From NCBI GenBank assembly GCA_947650285.1, contig CANTFL010000024.1:1-64000 (forward strand): a stretch of 64,000 nt of DNA. The letters are read 5' to 3'. The translations under genes and the position numbers were made by a program. Below are positions 1 to 10,629 of this stretch, piece after piece; within the stretch, counting starts at the first letter, position 1, and each line of letters begins with the position of its first letter. The stretch comes from Hyaloperonospora brassicae (taxonomy: Eukaryota; Oomycota; Peronosporomycetes; Peronosporales; Peronosporaceae). The notes beneath the pieces were generated by a model. That model saw nothing but the letters and a program-made list of their open reading frames with translations, did not search any database and had not been told where the DNA came from.

Positions 1-559
1 TATAAAAGGGTTGGTAATGTAAACAACAAATGTACCATTCGTTAAATCGTATAATCTACATAAGTGGTGACATATTGAGAGAGAAAGACTGATAAAAAGA
101 AACCAGGACAACTTGTTTTATAGCTTTCACATATAAACAAGGTATGTGTACAACCCAAGTCGAACCAGTTGCGTCAGTGTAACTCGTACTCGAGCCATTA
201 TAAATGTAAAATTACAAAATTTACAATCCGTTGCATGGCCGCCATACTATCTCACATTTGCGTTGCAGAAAGAAGGAATAGTAGTATGAAGACTTTTCCA
301 GCTTCCATATATATCATTATGCGGTCGCGAAGACTTGTCCCGTCTAGCTTTGAGTACCGAACGCCTTACTATGTGTGAACATGATTGACTAGCACTGTTC
401 TGTAACGTATTAAAAAATTATCCAATGTATTCCATTAATGAGTAGCTGCCGTGACGATGGTTGGTAGCGCGCATTACTGTCAGCACCATGTCCCGTGATG
501 TTAAGCCAATTATTGACACAGTGCATGTCTATACGGATCGAGTCAGGTGATGGGTCATG
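1..559. other. AT-rich DNA, no gene seen
   Basis: Only short open frames without recognisable domains are present. The mirror copy is 27479-28036. Nothing functional can be supported. Confidence 0.6.
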
Positions 560-609
560 CTGAAGACGGGCGACTGATATATCATGATATTTGAGTCGCC
601 CGTCTTCAG
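560..609. repeat. Perfect 16-bp inverted repeat (hairpin), left-arm copy
   Basis: Bases 560-575 are the exact reverse complement of 594-609. The 18-nt loop contains a further ATATCATGATAT dyad, so nearly the whole 50 bp can fold. The stem is GC-rich and the surroundings are AT-rich. The mirrored copy at 27429-27478 keeps the perfect stem. It could be a tiny MITE-like insertion, a small-RNA precursor or a cruciform. No function is assigned. Confidence 0.85.
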
Positions 610-2944
610 AAACTCACTCACGCGAAGGGTTTGCTGGTTGTATGCAATTTATTTATTCGGTACGTAAATATGTGTTTACGTATAATGCACAGATTAGGTA
701 TTCGCCATAACTATTGTTCCAGACATAAATGCGTTTTGAACGAGAGTATTACAAATAAGTATCCGAAATACAGGAAATATAATGTAAAGAACAAAGGTTC
801 TGATAAATGGGGCGATACCACTTACAATATATTGAAAGATGATTTTGAAATACGAAATGGAAATCGAGCATTTGGTCTAAATTTAGAAGCTCCTCCATTT
901 CTGCTCGAATACAAAATGTATTGGTCTTTTTTTCGCAGATAAAGAGTGAAAATACTTAAATTCGCATCAAATGGCGCGCGCGTGTCCAACGAGCCACGCT
1001 TATTGTCGGCAGGGGTTGGTGTACCGCTTGCTGGTCCGTTTGCTTATGTGCGGTACCATATGTAATCAAGCAAAGACTCGCAATTGTCGCTTACATTTGT
1101 TTCGCGCAAGATGATGGAAGGGCCTAAGTCAGGGTTGAAGCCGTGTGTACCTGAAGAGGCCTTGCGTGGCCGGGCCCACCTATACTTGCATGAACTGTCC
1201 CGGTCGCACTCCAGCGCCTATCCGTGCGCATAGTGGTACGGAAGATTGTGAGCACTAGGAAAGACGGTGCTGTTCGCAAATGGGCGAAGTCTGCATGTGC
1301 CCGGAGCTCAAGGCGAGGATAGCCAGCACTGGTGTCGAAAGACCAACTGAGTGTGCCCACGTCACCGCCATGAACTACGTTCTTTTAAGCACAGGGCCGT
1401 TCTTGACCAGCACCATCGTGTGAATCCGACCACGGTGGCGGCCGCGAGTGCGGTCGGCCAGCCCCATACGCGCATTGCCGGAGGGACTACTGGTGGTCCC
1501 ATCAGCGGCCGCTTGCGCGATCCGTCGGATGGGGAGCGCGGATGCCGAAGAAATGACGCGTCGCGTGGGGAGGTGCGACAGGGAAGATACATGCCTGCGC
1601 AACTGGAGCGTTTCATTCTTGCGGCGCCGTTGCTACTTGTGATGGCGCGATAGACGCGGTTGCTATACAGTGCAAGCGATCGTCGTCTGACTTTGATCGG
1701 CGACAGTGACGATAGCCTGCCCAACAGCCGTGCAATAAGTTTTTGTCAACCGTCTACTCTCTTCTACGACTGCGTGCCAGCCGATGATCTGGGCCGTCTA
1801 GCCTTTGCTAAGCTCTACTCGGTTCCCGCTACGACGTGGGCGTTGATCAAATTCCAACCAGGTTCTTGGTCAAGCATTCGTCGGACGATTACTACTGTTG
1901 CTGTGCACCTGGACTGCAGTCTCTTGCTCTTCGAGCTCTCTGTCGACGCACCACACAGTTTTGGTATTTCTGGACATTCAGAGCGTATTCTTTGGACATC
2001 AAGCTCACAGTAGGCACTAGGAACTAACGAAGGGAACGAAAAAGCCACGTTGCACTTGGTAGCTCAAAGGCGTAGCAAGCCAATTACGATAGCTCAGGCT
2101 GAAAGAAGCCGCCCAGAATGTTCTCCCGGAGGACTTGTCTGCAGGTTCCCAGCAGCTGCTTGAGACACGAATCCAACGACGAGTCGAAACTATGCCAAAG
2201 ACGTTGACACGACGATCGAACGGCAACTGAGCCCCCATCTTTATCTTGTGTCTGCTGTTGTCGAATCGCGTAAATGTTTCTTGTAAACAGCCGCAGACGT
2301 CATCTGCTGCTTGCAGCTACCTAATGATAGTGTCTGTGCGCAGGCGATCGTCGGACGCGATATACAGCACGCTCGTTGCAGCTGTCAGTAAACTAAAGAG
2401 CGTACAAACTGTCCTGTGGATTCTACCTGACCTTACGACGCTGACAGCCGCCGTCCTGACGAGTTCGAAACAGTTCATGTCTGGTGTACTCTAGATGATC
2501 TCGTCAAAGTCAGTTACGATCATGTGCTCGATACGCAAAACAAATACGTGTCAATGTAGCGAGGGTCAAGCCGACTGAGTTCGCAATATCTGGATCAGGC
2601 CTACGTGTGTTGGAACATCAGTGAGTAGGCTCGGGTTCAAGTCGAACCGTGGTGGAATGGCTATGCAATCACTTCCATATCGTTGGTCGAAGTCCCTAGA
2701 AGTGTGTCTCCACCGAATCACGTCTTCACCTGAGGCGCTACTTTGAGACTTTTGGGAATACGTAGTAATTATTTTGTCGGGAACCACTCGTCGGCATTGG
2801 CTCATTACCGTGAGGTCAACCTGCTTCTACCACTGTTTCTTATGATGGGCGAACGGAACTGTCGCAGCAGAAGATCATCTGCGATACGGATATCCCACCG
2901 TCGTGTCGAGAACGACTTCTTCAATCCTTCAGGTGGGCAACATC
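610..2944. other. Upstream region of the NLP gene; possible decayed gene, unrecognised
   Basis: From about 1100 to 2560 the sequence looks richer in G+C and has overlapping frames on the plus strand (for example 1660-2013, and a tail of sensible composition ending at a stop near 2559). The frames are repeatedly interrupted and match no family I recognise. It could be a degenerate host gene or transposon remnant. A palindromic GGTTCAAGTCGAACC near 2636 resembles a tRNA T-arm, but no cloverleaf can be built around it. Confidence 0.4.
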
Positions 2945-2960
2945 GTTCATTTGCAAATTC
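2945..2960 (+). promoter_or_regulatory. Putative oomycete initiator (Inr-like) of the NLP gene
   Basis: The sequence GTTCATTTGCAAATTC lies 30-45 nt before the NLP ATG. The oomycete core promoter has an initiator with a TCATTYYNCA(A/T)TTT-like core close to the ATG. This site matches with one pyrimidine missing. The distance fits oomycete 5' UTRs. The assignment is by motif and position only. Confidence 0.45.
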
Positions 2961-2989
2961 GCCACTCCGAGGCAAGGCGAAAAGCAAAC

Positions 2990-3844
2990 ATGAAGGCGAG
3001 TGTCTTCCCCTACATCGCTTTGATCGCTGGAGCTGCGGTGCTTGCCAAGGAGAAGTCGTCCAACCCCGATAAGGTGGATCAACTCTTTCCGGAACAAAAC
3101 CCTTCCTCGACTCTTGGTTCGCCTTCTGCTTCGAAGCCGGACGTGAAACAATGGGAGGTTTATCCGATCGACCTCGAGCACGCAAGGCCGTTTCCTGAGC
3201 CGAAGCCCAAGACAGTCACCGACATGGCGGGCGTCAAGTTCAAGCCTCATCTCCACGTTTCTGAGGGATGCTTCTCGTTTCCGGCTGTGAATGCAGCGGG
3301 GAAGACGAATGAGGGCCTCACGATTGAAGATGGAATGGCTGACATTAAATGCAAGGGACCGAAGTACGGGTCTCAAACCTTCGGGCGCGGGACGTGGCAT
3401 CGGGACAGATGGGCCATGATGTTCGCGTGGCATTTCCCGACGTACAATCGTAAGTACGAAAATTACGACTGGGAGCACGTCGTCGTATGGCTCAGGAACC
3501 CTGCAGGAGAAAACCAGACGCTTGAGGCGGTGTCGATATGGGACGATGTTCAACGTGTCTACACGAAAGCAGTCCCGCCTGCCCGGGAGTTTATGGCCGG
3601 GTCGAGCGTCAAAGTCGAGTTGGGGAAGGACGGTCTCCGGCGCAAGCTCCGCTTGTCACGTTTGGATAGTCAGTTCCAACCCCAACTGATCATGTGGGAC
3701 CAGCTGCCGGAGAAGGCCCGCCATGCGCTCGATACTGTCGTGTGGAACCAAATGCCCATGCCTCTGAGCGACTCACGCTTCACGCTCGCTTTGGAAAACG
3801 CTTGGCCTTTTGCTCCAGCGCCACTACCTGATGACTCTGCCTGA
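2990..3844 (+). CDS. Secreted NLP (NPP1 / necrosis-inducing-like) protein, atypical heptapeptide; left-arm copy
   Basis: This encodes 284 residues from the ATG at 2990. The frame is open further up but has no earlier ATG, and the protein from this ATG begins with a signal peptide (MKASVFPYIALIAGAAVLA). A secreted NLP core follows: two cysteines about 30 residues apart around a FPAVNAAGKTNEGL stretch, a WAMMFAWHFP segment, then YENYDWEHVVVWL. Family knowledge: cytolytic NLPs act on plant plasma-membrane sphingolipids and need an acidic/His cation site in a conserved heptapeptide. Here only the last three residues (Asp-Trp-Glu) of that heptapeptide are present; the Gly and both His are replaced, and an upstream acidic ligand position is Tyr. 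A non-cytotoxic NLP is therefore inferred, as described for many NLPs of biotrophic oomycetes. The frame has no stops, and the protein is identical to the right-arm copy. Confidence 0.88.
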   Translation: MKASVFPYIALIAGAAVLAKEKSSNPDKVDQLFPEQNPSSTLGSPSASKPDVKQWEVYPIDLEHARPFPEPKPKTVTDMAGVKFKPHLHVSEGCFSFPAVNAAGKTNEGLTIEDGMADIKCKGPKYGSQTFGRGTWHRDRWAMMFAWHFPTYNRKYENYDWEHVVVWLRNPAGENQTLEAVSIWDDVQRVYTKAVPPAREFMAGSSVKVELGKDGLRRKLRLSRLDSQFQPQLIMWDQLPEKARHALDTVVWNQMPMPLSDSRFTLALENAWPFAPAPLPDDSA

Positions 3845-6800
3845 TCATGCCCGTCCCACCAAGTATCCGCGCTTTTGCTACGACGTCTGGGTGCACTCGC
3901 CTACATGCTAGACAGACTGTTTTTTTTCATGACTGTATTACGCCTCAATACAATGTTTTGCATACGTTGTTGGTCTTGCCATGTTTGTAACACTATCGAA
4001 GCTATAGTTAGCGGCTATTGGTACCGTTGACATGAATGTGTATCAGCAGTAGGCTATAGTGCAGCTGATTGAGCAAGTGTGTCGTGCTGCTCAAGCACAA
4101 AGCTCTTTTGCATGGAGTAAAGATTCCTCTCTATCTCGATACCATTGCACGCTTAGGCAGTAAATACGCACTTGCCAGACAACCGACTAGCTCTACTCGA
4201 TGACATTATGCTTGCTCTCCTCTCGGGCTACACGTTCGTAATTACATTGTGAATTTGTGCCAAATGTATCATTGTGGCAAGACGTAAACTCCTTTGTCGC
4301 TGCTGCTTCGTGTCTATGGAAACCACAAAAGCTTTGCTATCGGCAGTAAAAAGCTTGATTTGATTGCTTAAGACTTGTTAGAGTGTGCTGATCAAGTCTA
4401 GGCTCGACTGCGCTAAACGCTTGACAGCAATTGACTAGCTCAGACCATGCAGTTTGGGGCATCAGAAGAGAACAACTCTTATGCCCTCTTGCTATCGTGT
4501 CATATGCAGTGGTAATGCTGCATCCTTCGGCGCACATTGTTAGTACAAATCCGCACTGAAATTAGCATTGTATCATAGCGTCATGCGCTCGACGTTACTT
4601 ATAGTGTGCTCAACAACAGTGATGGTCCCGTCCAGCTCCAATTCACGCTCCGCGTGCTGTAGAAGCGGTGTGTTCTACGTTTTACGGCTCTATGGTAGGT
4701 CAGATGCCACAAAAGCAAGTATATCACATGATCAACGTAGACGAAATGCTCATCCTGAAGCTGCAAGGCGGCTCGTATTGAGGTGCATCTGGTAAACTGA
4801 TAGAAGTAGTTTTCTTTTTGTTGGTACCATAAGTACGCCCATCAAAGGAATCAGGATATGCGCTATTGCCGGGAGTCGCTTCTTTTGCTGTCGCAGAAAT
4901 GAATGGGCGTAATGAAGTGCTTGCAAGACTTGCATTTGTCAAGACTAGTGCAGTAATTTAGTATTTCAATCCCACAAATCTTTTATCAGTGCGACAGTGC
5001 GACTCGTTCTCGCTATGCTTCCTACATGAGCTGTGACAAGCAGGCATTTTGTCGTATAAAGCGTTTCAATTACACTTCTTTGGGTCGCACTTCTCCCTGT
5101 AACGCTAATAATTGTTGCTCCCTAGTTGCCGCAATACACGCGTACGGGTCGGCAACCAAAGTCTCGCTTCGACAAGATGATCGAGGGAGGGATTCCAAAC
5201 GTATCACGTTCTATCTGTTAGGCAAATTGGCATATTACGGTGGCCTTGTTGCTTCTCGGAGCTGGAAAGCGGCCGTCTCTAGCAGGCGTCATGTTCATAC
5301 TCAATCTGAAGTACATATGCATTGTCCTTGTCGGTTGTCTATATTTGCTCCAGTTCAAGTAGCAATGCTGTTTGGCTGGCTTCGTGGCGTCCGTTTTCGT
5401 TGGCAATAACGAAAATGGACATAAGATCGGGCGTCTTGAATTTACCCAGCCGACAAGCTGGGCGAATTTCGATTAACGTTTTTTTCGAAAGCAGTTGACT
5501 CGTGAATTTTGAATCTGCGTTTTTCTGTCAACGACTGCACTGATACACTGTTACGGAACTCTGTGTTACGCAGAAGCTCGAGCATTTCGTCGCAGCATTT
5601 ACTCAGCCATAATTTGTTAGCATATTTCTCGTTGCACGAAAACGGAAATTAGTCACAAAATGACCATTGGCGAAAGAAAGAATGCGTTTATGGTTATCGT
5701 TTGGCCCTTGATGCTGTCAAGACGACGCCTTGTTAGCATTTGAGTCATGACTGCATATCTTTTACTATGTTAACAATCAAGCAAGGTTTTTGATTGCGTG
5801 TATGATTGCTGGTTCCATACTTTTAAATCATGGCAATATTCGACCATCAAGAGTTACAACGGTTACAACCAGCGCTTTTGGAAACTGTTGGTGAAGTGAA
5901 TGCTAGTACTCCCATTATTTGGTACACTCCGACTCTACAGAGCTCAATACCTGGAGGTAATTGGTGATAAGAATAGACACTATATTTGTGATGGTTCAAA
6001 TGCACTAGGACTCTTAATGAACGGTTTCAGACGGCCGTTTGACGAGATACCACTCGATTCGTGTCGCTTGTCTGCAGTTGTCGTGAAATGGTGGTAGAAG
6101 TTAGATGGTACACCCAAGACAATCGGGTCGCATAAAATCATGCATTACCGGTTTAAATCTACCACACCACGAAAACTCCGACACGGTTCCGACAAAGGGT
6201 TCCGAAAAATAAATAAGGTCTCTACTAAGGAAGGGTCAACTATTTTTAGGAAGCTGTTTAATCGTACGCTGATAGATACTCACTATACTACGTTGTGGCC
6301 AGTGTTGGCACTCAGTAGAGGTCGTGCGACCAGCGCAAGTAAGGCACAATATCAACTGGGCGAAATTACAGGAAGATCCCGATAATGGACAAGCCCGACG
6401 ACATCCTGTAGTAGCTAGGACACCCCGGCGCGAGCGAACGACAAGCTCAGCATTATGACCTCTTTATTATAAGATAAGATACTAGTTGTCATGCGTGCAC
6501 GTGGTAACATTTCGTTCTGTAGGCTAATTATCACGGTGCAATACCATCGCGTCTGGAAAAAGATAAACTCAACTAAACATATGATAACACAAGCGCCGTG
6601 TCGGTAGGTGATTGTAGAATCTGGTAGAAGCGTTCGTAGGGACAGCCTGAGTCATTGTTGCTTTTTATGTTTCCTTCTATCTCTTGTGCAATCTATAACT
6701 AGACATAAAGATATTGAAGGAAGCTTTTTGTGATTAAGACAAAGGAACAACGAGAAATGATGCTTCTCATCGTTTGATTCGGGAAGTATAATGACCATAA

Positions 6801-6893
6801 AAATGCCGATGTTGCTATTTAACGCATGAAAAAAAGATATAAGAATCTGCTTATCCTTAATATATGGATAAATCGAATAGAAGGCACTGACGG
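3845..6893. other. 3' flank of NLP gene, no recognisable gene
   Basis: This holds short frames on both strands (for example 4337-4537 minus, 5026-5409 plus, 5900-6097 plus, 6140-6385 plus) without recognisable domains or good start contexts. Two adjacent small dyads occur at 5391-5418 and 5445-5462. The mirror region is 21144-24193, where the same frames are retained because the arms are nearly identical. That retention is therefore not evidence of coding. Confidence 0.5.
5391..5462. repeat. Two adjacent short inverted repeats
   Basis: The first dyad pairs 5391-5401 with 5408-5418 (about 11 bp, one mismatch, 6-nt loop). The second pairs 5445-5450 with 5457-5462 (CCCAGC/GCTGGG, 6-nt loop) and is followed by T-rich sequence. 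There is no upstream gene for which a terminator can be argued. Confidence 0.5.
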
Positions 6894-7287
6894 TGTAACG
6901 GGGCAGCCCGTTACATGGAATTGTCACTTTATAGTAACAATGACAATAAAGAATATCAAGTTGAATACTCTTCGAACAATATCACCGATAGTGGTGATAT
7001 TGGTGAAGCGACCAAAGGGTCTGCTCATTGGTTGATATCTTGACGATATCAACCCACCAATCGCCGCAGGACGCGCGCAATGAGTGGTGACGAGATGTCA
7101 CCATACACTCAGTTAGATTAACATAATTAAGTCAGGTTAAACAGAGAGACAGTAACAAAAGCCCTAATTATATTGATACAACAATTTTACTTTTCCCTTA
7201 TCTACTCTTCCTCGTTTACCTCGTGCGCGTCTGTCAGGCGCACCAAAACCCTTGCGTTAAGTTCACGCAAGGGTGTGCCCCGTTACA
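6894..7287 (+). mobile_element. Solo LTR of the gypsy family found complete at 13136-21143
   Basis: This 394-bp LTR begins TGTAACGGGG and ends CCCCGTTACA. It is flanked by GACGG (6889-6893) and GACGT (7288-7292), a 5-bp target duplication with one mismatch. It is the same length as both LTRs of the complete element in the right arm and sits at the exactly mirrored position with the same flanks. At five positions where the two LTRs of the complete element differ, this copy carries the majority base. The simplest history is insertion before the arms diverged, followed by LTR-LTR recombination in this arm. Confidence 0.93.
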
Positions 7288-9792
7288 GACGTTGTCTCAA
7301 ACTATGTGCAGTACGCTTTGAGGATCAAGTGGCGATGGTCCGTTATAGCTTCAGTTGCAAGCAATGCCTCATACGTCACATATTTTCGTGTTTGGAACTT
7401 CTCCCAGTGAGAAACGCGCATGAGCTTCGAACATGAGTCAGTACGACGTCATGCAATACCTCGGTGCCCAAGGAACTGATATACTCCGGATTCTGCATGA
7501 TTTCCATCTCCGTCACTCCATCCGTGAAATTGTTCGCTTTTTCATCTAGAGTGAAAATGTCCTCCAGGCACAGCTTCATGCAGGCGACGGTCGTTATAGA
7601 GTTGTACACATGCCGTCGAGAAATCTCACGCATCCATATACGCGCCTGCAAGTGTAGCATTCATATCATACCGTCGAGAGGCGAGTCACTGCTATTTGCT
7701 TTCGTTAATTTTGGCGCATACAATTTCACGCCATACATGGTATTTCGTTCGAATGACTTCGAAAAGATACGCAAATATTGTTCGTTTTTGATCTCCTTGA
7801 TTCGGATTCGACTGCTTTTTTCAATCTTCCCAGATTTAATTTATCTCTATAAGGACACTAATTACAGGCGCTTGAGATCGATAGTCGCTTTATTTTTACT
7901 TGTTTCTTTATGTCAGTTTCGATGATTGAATCATTTCGATTTCGTTGTACCACGTGCTCCACTTTGTTTAATTTCATCGAACACATCAGCATATCTGCGA
8001 ATCAACACCTAGTAGCAATTTCTTATTTCTACAGGCACTTGACTGCTAGACACTTGATTTAGGCAATTGTAATCTTGTGTAACAGTGGATTAAATATGCT
8101 GCACAGTAGTCGATCATTCCCTGGTCTACGTTACAGCTGTCAACATTGAGATTGATGCATTTGCTGAAAATTAGCGCCTGACCCCTTGGAAATGTTTTTA
8201 TCGAGAGTCTGTGCCGAACACACATAGATAGAATATATATGTGTTATCTTTGCACCCCAGATAGTTCGAATGCGCGTTCTTATGGTCTTCAATGTCGATG
8301 TTGATGACTTGAGATCAATACGCTTCGTTTGTAGCTTTCCGATTCCGAGCTCCTCGGCCAAATATCCATCGCGCGCCTATCTAAGGCTCGCCCTTTGTAT
8401 ATTGGGCTTCCCTACGCTTGAATAAGTGTATCTTTAGCTCGCTTTCCACACCTTCCCTCTATACCGAATTCTTAACAGTCCCATTCCCAAAGATATAGAC
8501 TCCTGAAGCGCGAGTTTTTGCGGGTAAATAAGTCGTTTCTTGAATGATTCCAGCCTCGACATGGCATCCACATTCAAGAAGCTTTACCATCGGGATTGAA
8601 ATATGCTTGCAGGAACAGTAAGATCAATATTTGTTGTAAGTTGTGGAAGCAGCGAGATCCTGTGGCGGAGTGCATGAGCAGGACCACAGCAATGGCGTAA
8701 ATTGGACATGTCGCAAATGTTTCCCGGTCGACGAACACTGAAAGAGCTTATCCATTGTATGTCTTAAACCAGATCAGCCGAATGTGGAGTACATTGTTGG
8801 CACTTATGGTACAGGCGTTTCTTGAGAACAGTGATAAATAAGACGCCTGGCCGAAGGCATGCCACATCAAACAAAAACGTGAGCGTGCAGGAAGTCCGTT
8901 TAGTTTGTGGACTTCAATTGGAAGCGTATCGTAATCAATAGAATATCCCCTTTTGTACACGATGCATTTTTCGTGACTACCCCCTTCACTATTATCCTGC
9001 AGTATCCCGCAATAGTTAACGCCATATAGAGTGACGTGTAGCCTACGATTGATCTTTGTGAAACGAAGGATCCGAGTAGCCACTTATTTACTTGCCTGTA
9101 ATAGGGAATCGCCGAATATCTGCTACCAATTCTCTCCATCGCTTCTTTCGATTTACGCGATGTTTATGCATTATTTTTCCATAACAGAGACGAAGAGCGC
9201 ATCAGGCTAGTCAAGGAGGATAGACTTGTTCATCTGTTTGCAAGGGATGGGATCCGACGCGGGCAATTTTTTAAAGCTGTTCACAGCATTAGACACGGTC
9301 TACTCCGTGTTGGCTTGTACCAACGACTGAATACTCATGTTTCCGGGATGGATTATCCTCGAAGTGTACGAGCGTTCATCAAAGTCTATATTCAGTGATT
9401 GAAGCTCTGACTTAACATTTGTACACTGATCACCGACTTATTCAAGATAATATTAGCGATTTTACTTTTCCGTAAATATAACTTTGCATTTGTACATGGC
9501 TAAAATTTAATAATAGACTTAAACTATCGATAAATTGCAGAGGTGCCAACTTTGTCAGAATCTTTCACAATGTGCACAACAATGTGCCTCGGAGTTGTTG
9601 TTTTATGATGCTCGAGCGTTTCTCGAGATTTGTTCCGACAATTTATGTCAGAATGATGTCAGTATCAGATTGCCCTATCCCCACAAATCTAATTTGCTGA
9701 AACTACAACCTACTGCATTATGCATACGTCACAAGCATACGACAACCTTCTAATATTCTACCATCGCATAATGAGGCCAAAACACGGTGATG
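7288..9792. other. Inner part of the left arm, unrecognised frames
   Basis: Medium-length frames lie here: 7464-7925 plus, 8140-8361 minus, 8748-9083 minus (111 aa) and 9535-9753 plus. None shows a domain I recognise. The minus-strand frames between 8140 and 9139 could be pieces of one decayed gene, but I cannot name it. All are mirrored in 10630-13135. Confidence 0.4.
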
Positions 9793-10629
9793 GTCAGGGA
9801 GCTATGGTATAACATATATAAGCTAGTAGCGAACAGGTTCGTACAATTCTCAAAATTTTCTCAAAGTACTGAATTTACAAAAGATGAGATTTTGAGGGTG
9901 CTGCGTGGCACTTACCCACGTAAATATACTACGCGCATAGTCAAGTTTCAGCAACAAAATCACATTACGCAAGAACTGCACCACAAAATGGAAAATGAAA
10001 TTGGATCAGATAATCGATGCTTAAAAAAAAGCGCCAGTAATGTATGTTGCACGCAAAATTTAAATAAAACCGATATTTACACATATGCCGACGTATCAAC
10101 GGTTCTTGTATATCAGCCGAAAACATGGCATTTGTCGTCTTAAAACGTATTGTATGAAGTAAAGAAGTATCTACTAAATAAGCTTTACGTTACAGTGTTG
10201 TTTGTCGTTGAATAAATTACCATCTCAATTTGGCAACTTGATCTTCCTTCAGCTCTTTGACATTTTATAACAGTGTAAATGTCGTCTCGAGTGATCCGTC
10301 TTCTTTATAAATTTAAACAGCGCCGAGTCGAAGTTGTCCGTGTATGATATTCTCTTATACATGATAGTAAGAAAGTATTGATTGACCAGGACATGAGCTA
10401 TACAGACACCAAAGCGTATATTATTACCATTCTTTCGATCCCGAAACATTGATTGATAAATAGAAATTCGACAATAGGACGAGGCTATACAGTCGTCATG
10501 TCAAGCCGTCGGATGTTGACGTAGAAGGCGTATGGATATCATGTAATACTTTATCAACTTTCACCGTCTTCTTTGGTCACGTTTCTAGTGTATTGCTTAT
10601 CTTGATGAAGCTGATCAAAGCTCTAGAAT
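9793..10629. other. Unique spacer at the centre of the palindrome
   Basis: This 837-bp single-copy segment separates the two arms. Homology ends at 9792 on the left and resumes at 10630 on the right. It is AT-rich, with a plus-strand frame 9790-10143 that begins in the arm and runs into the spacer, and a minus-strand frame 10249-10449. Neither has a recognisable domain. A non-palindromic spacer of this size is what inverted duplications usually keep. Confidence 0.9.

Larger units (their letters stand above)
1..9792 (+). repeat. Left arm of a giant inverted duplication (palindrome)
   Basis: This segment reads, as its reverse complement, through 10630-28036. Base 1 pairs with base 28036, and the match continues to 9792, which pairs with 10630. 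Colinearity is interrupted only by the extra internal region of a retrotransposon in the right arm (13136-21143 against a solo LTR here). The remaining differences are scattered single bases and small indels, for example one extra A near position 22. The arm may extend left of the window. It contains an NLP gene, a solo LTR and unrecognised DNA. Confidence 0.97.

Noticed and set aside
2630..2655. tRNA-like T-arm sequence
   Set aside because: Only a GGTTCAA-TCGAACC dyad is present. No acceptor stem, anticodon arm or CCA-end geometry can be drawn around it.
2921..3553. 210-aa open frame on the strand opposite the NLP gene
   Set aside because: It is a shadow of the NLP coding frame. It has no start context and no domain, and differs between arms where the NLP protein does not.
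9787..10143. 118-aa frame spanning the inner arm and spacer
   Set aside because: It has no domain, low-complexity composition and no promoter-like context. It crosses the duplication boundary, so it is probably a chance frame.
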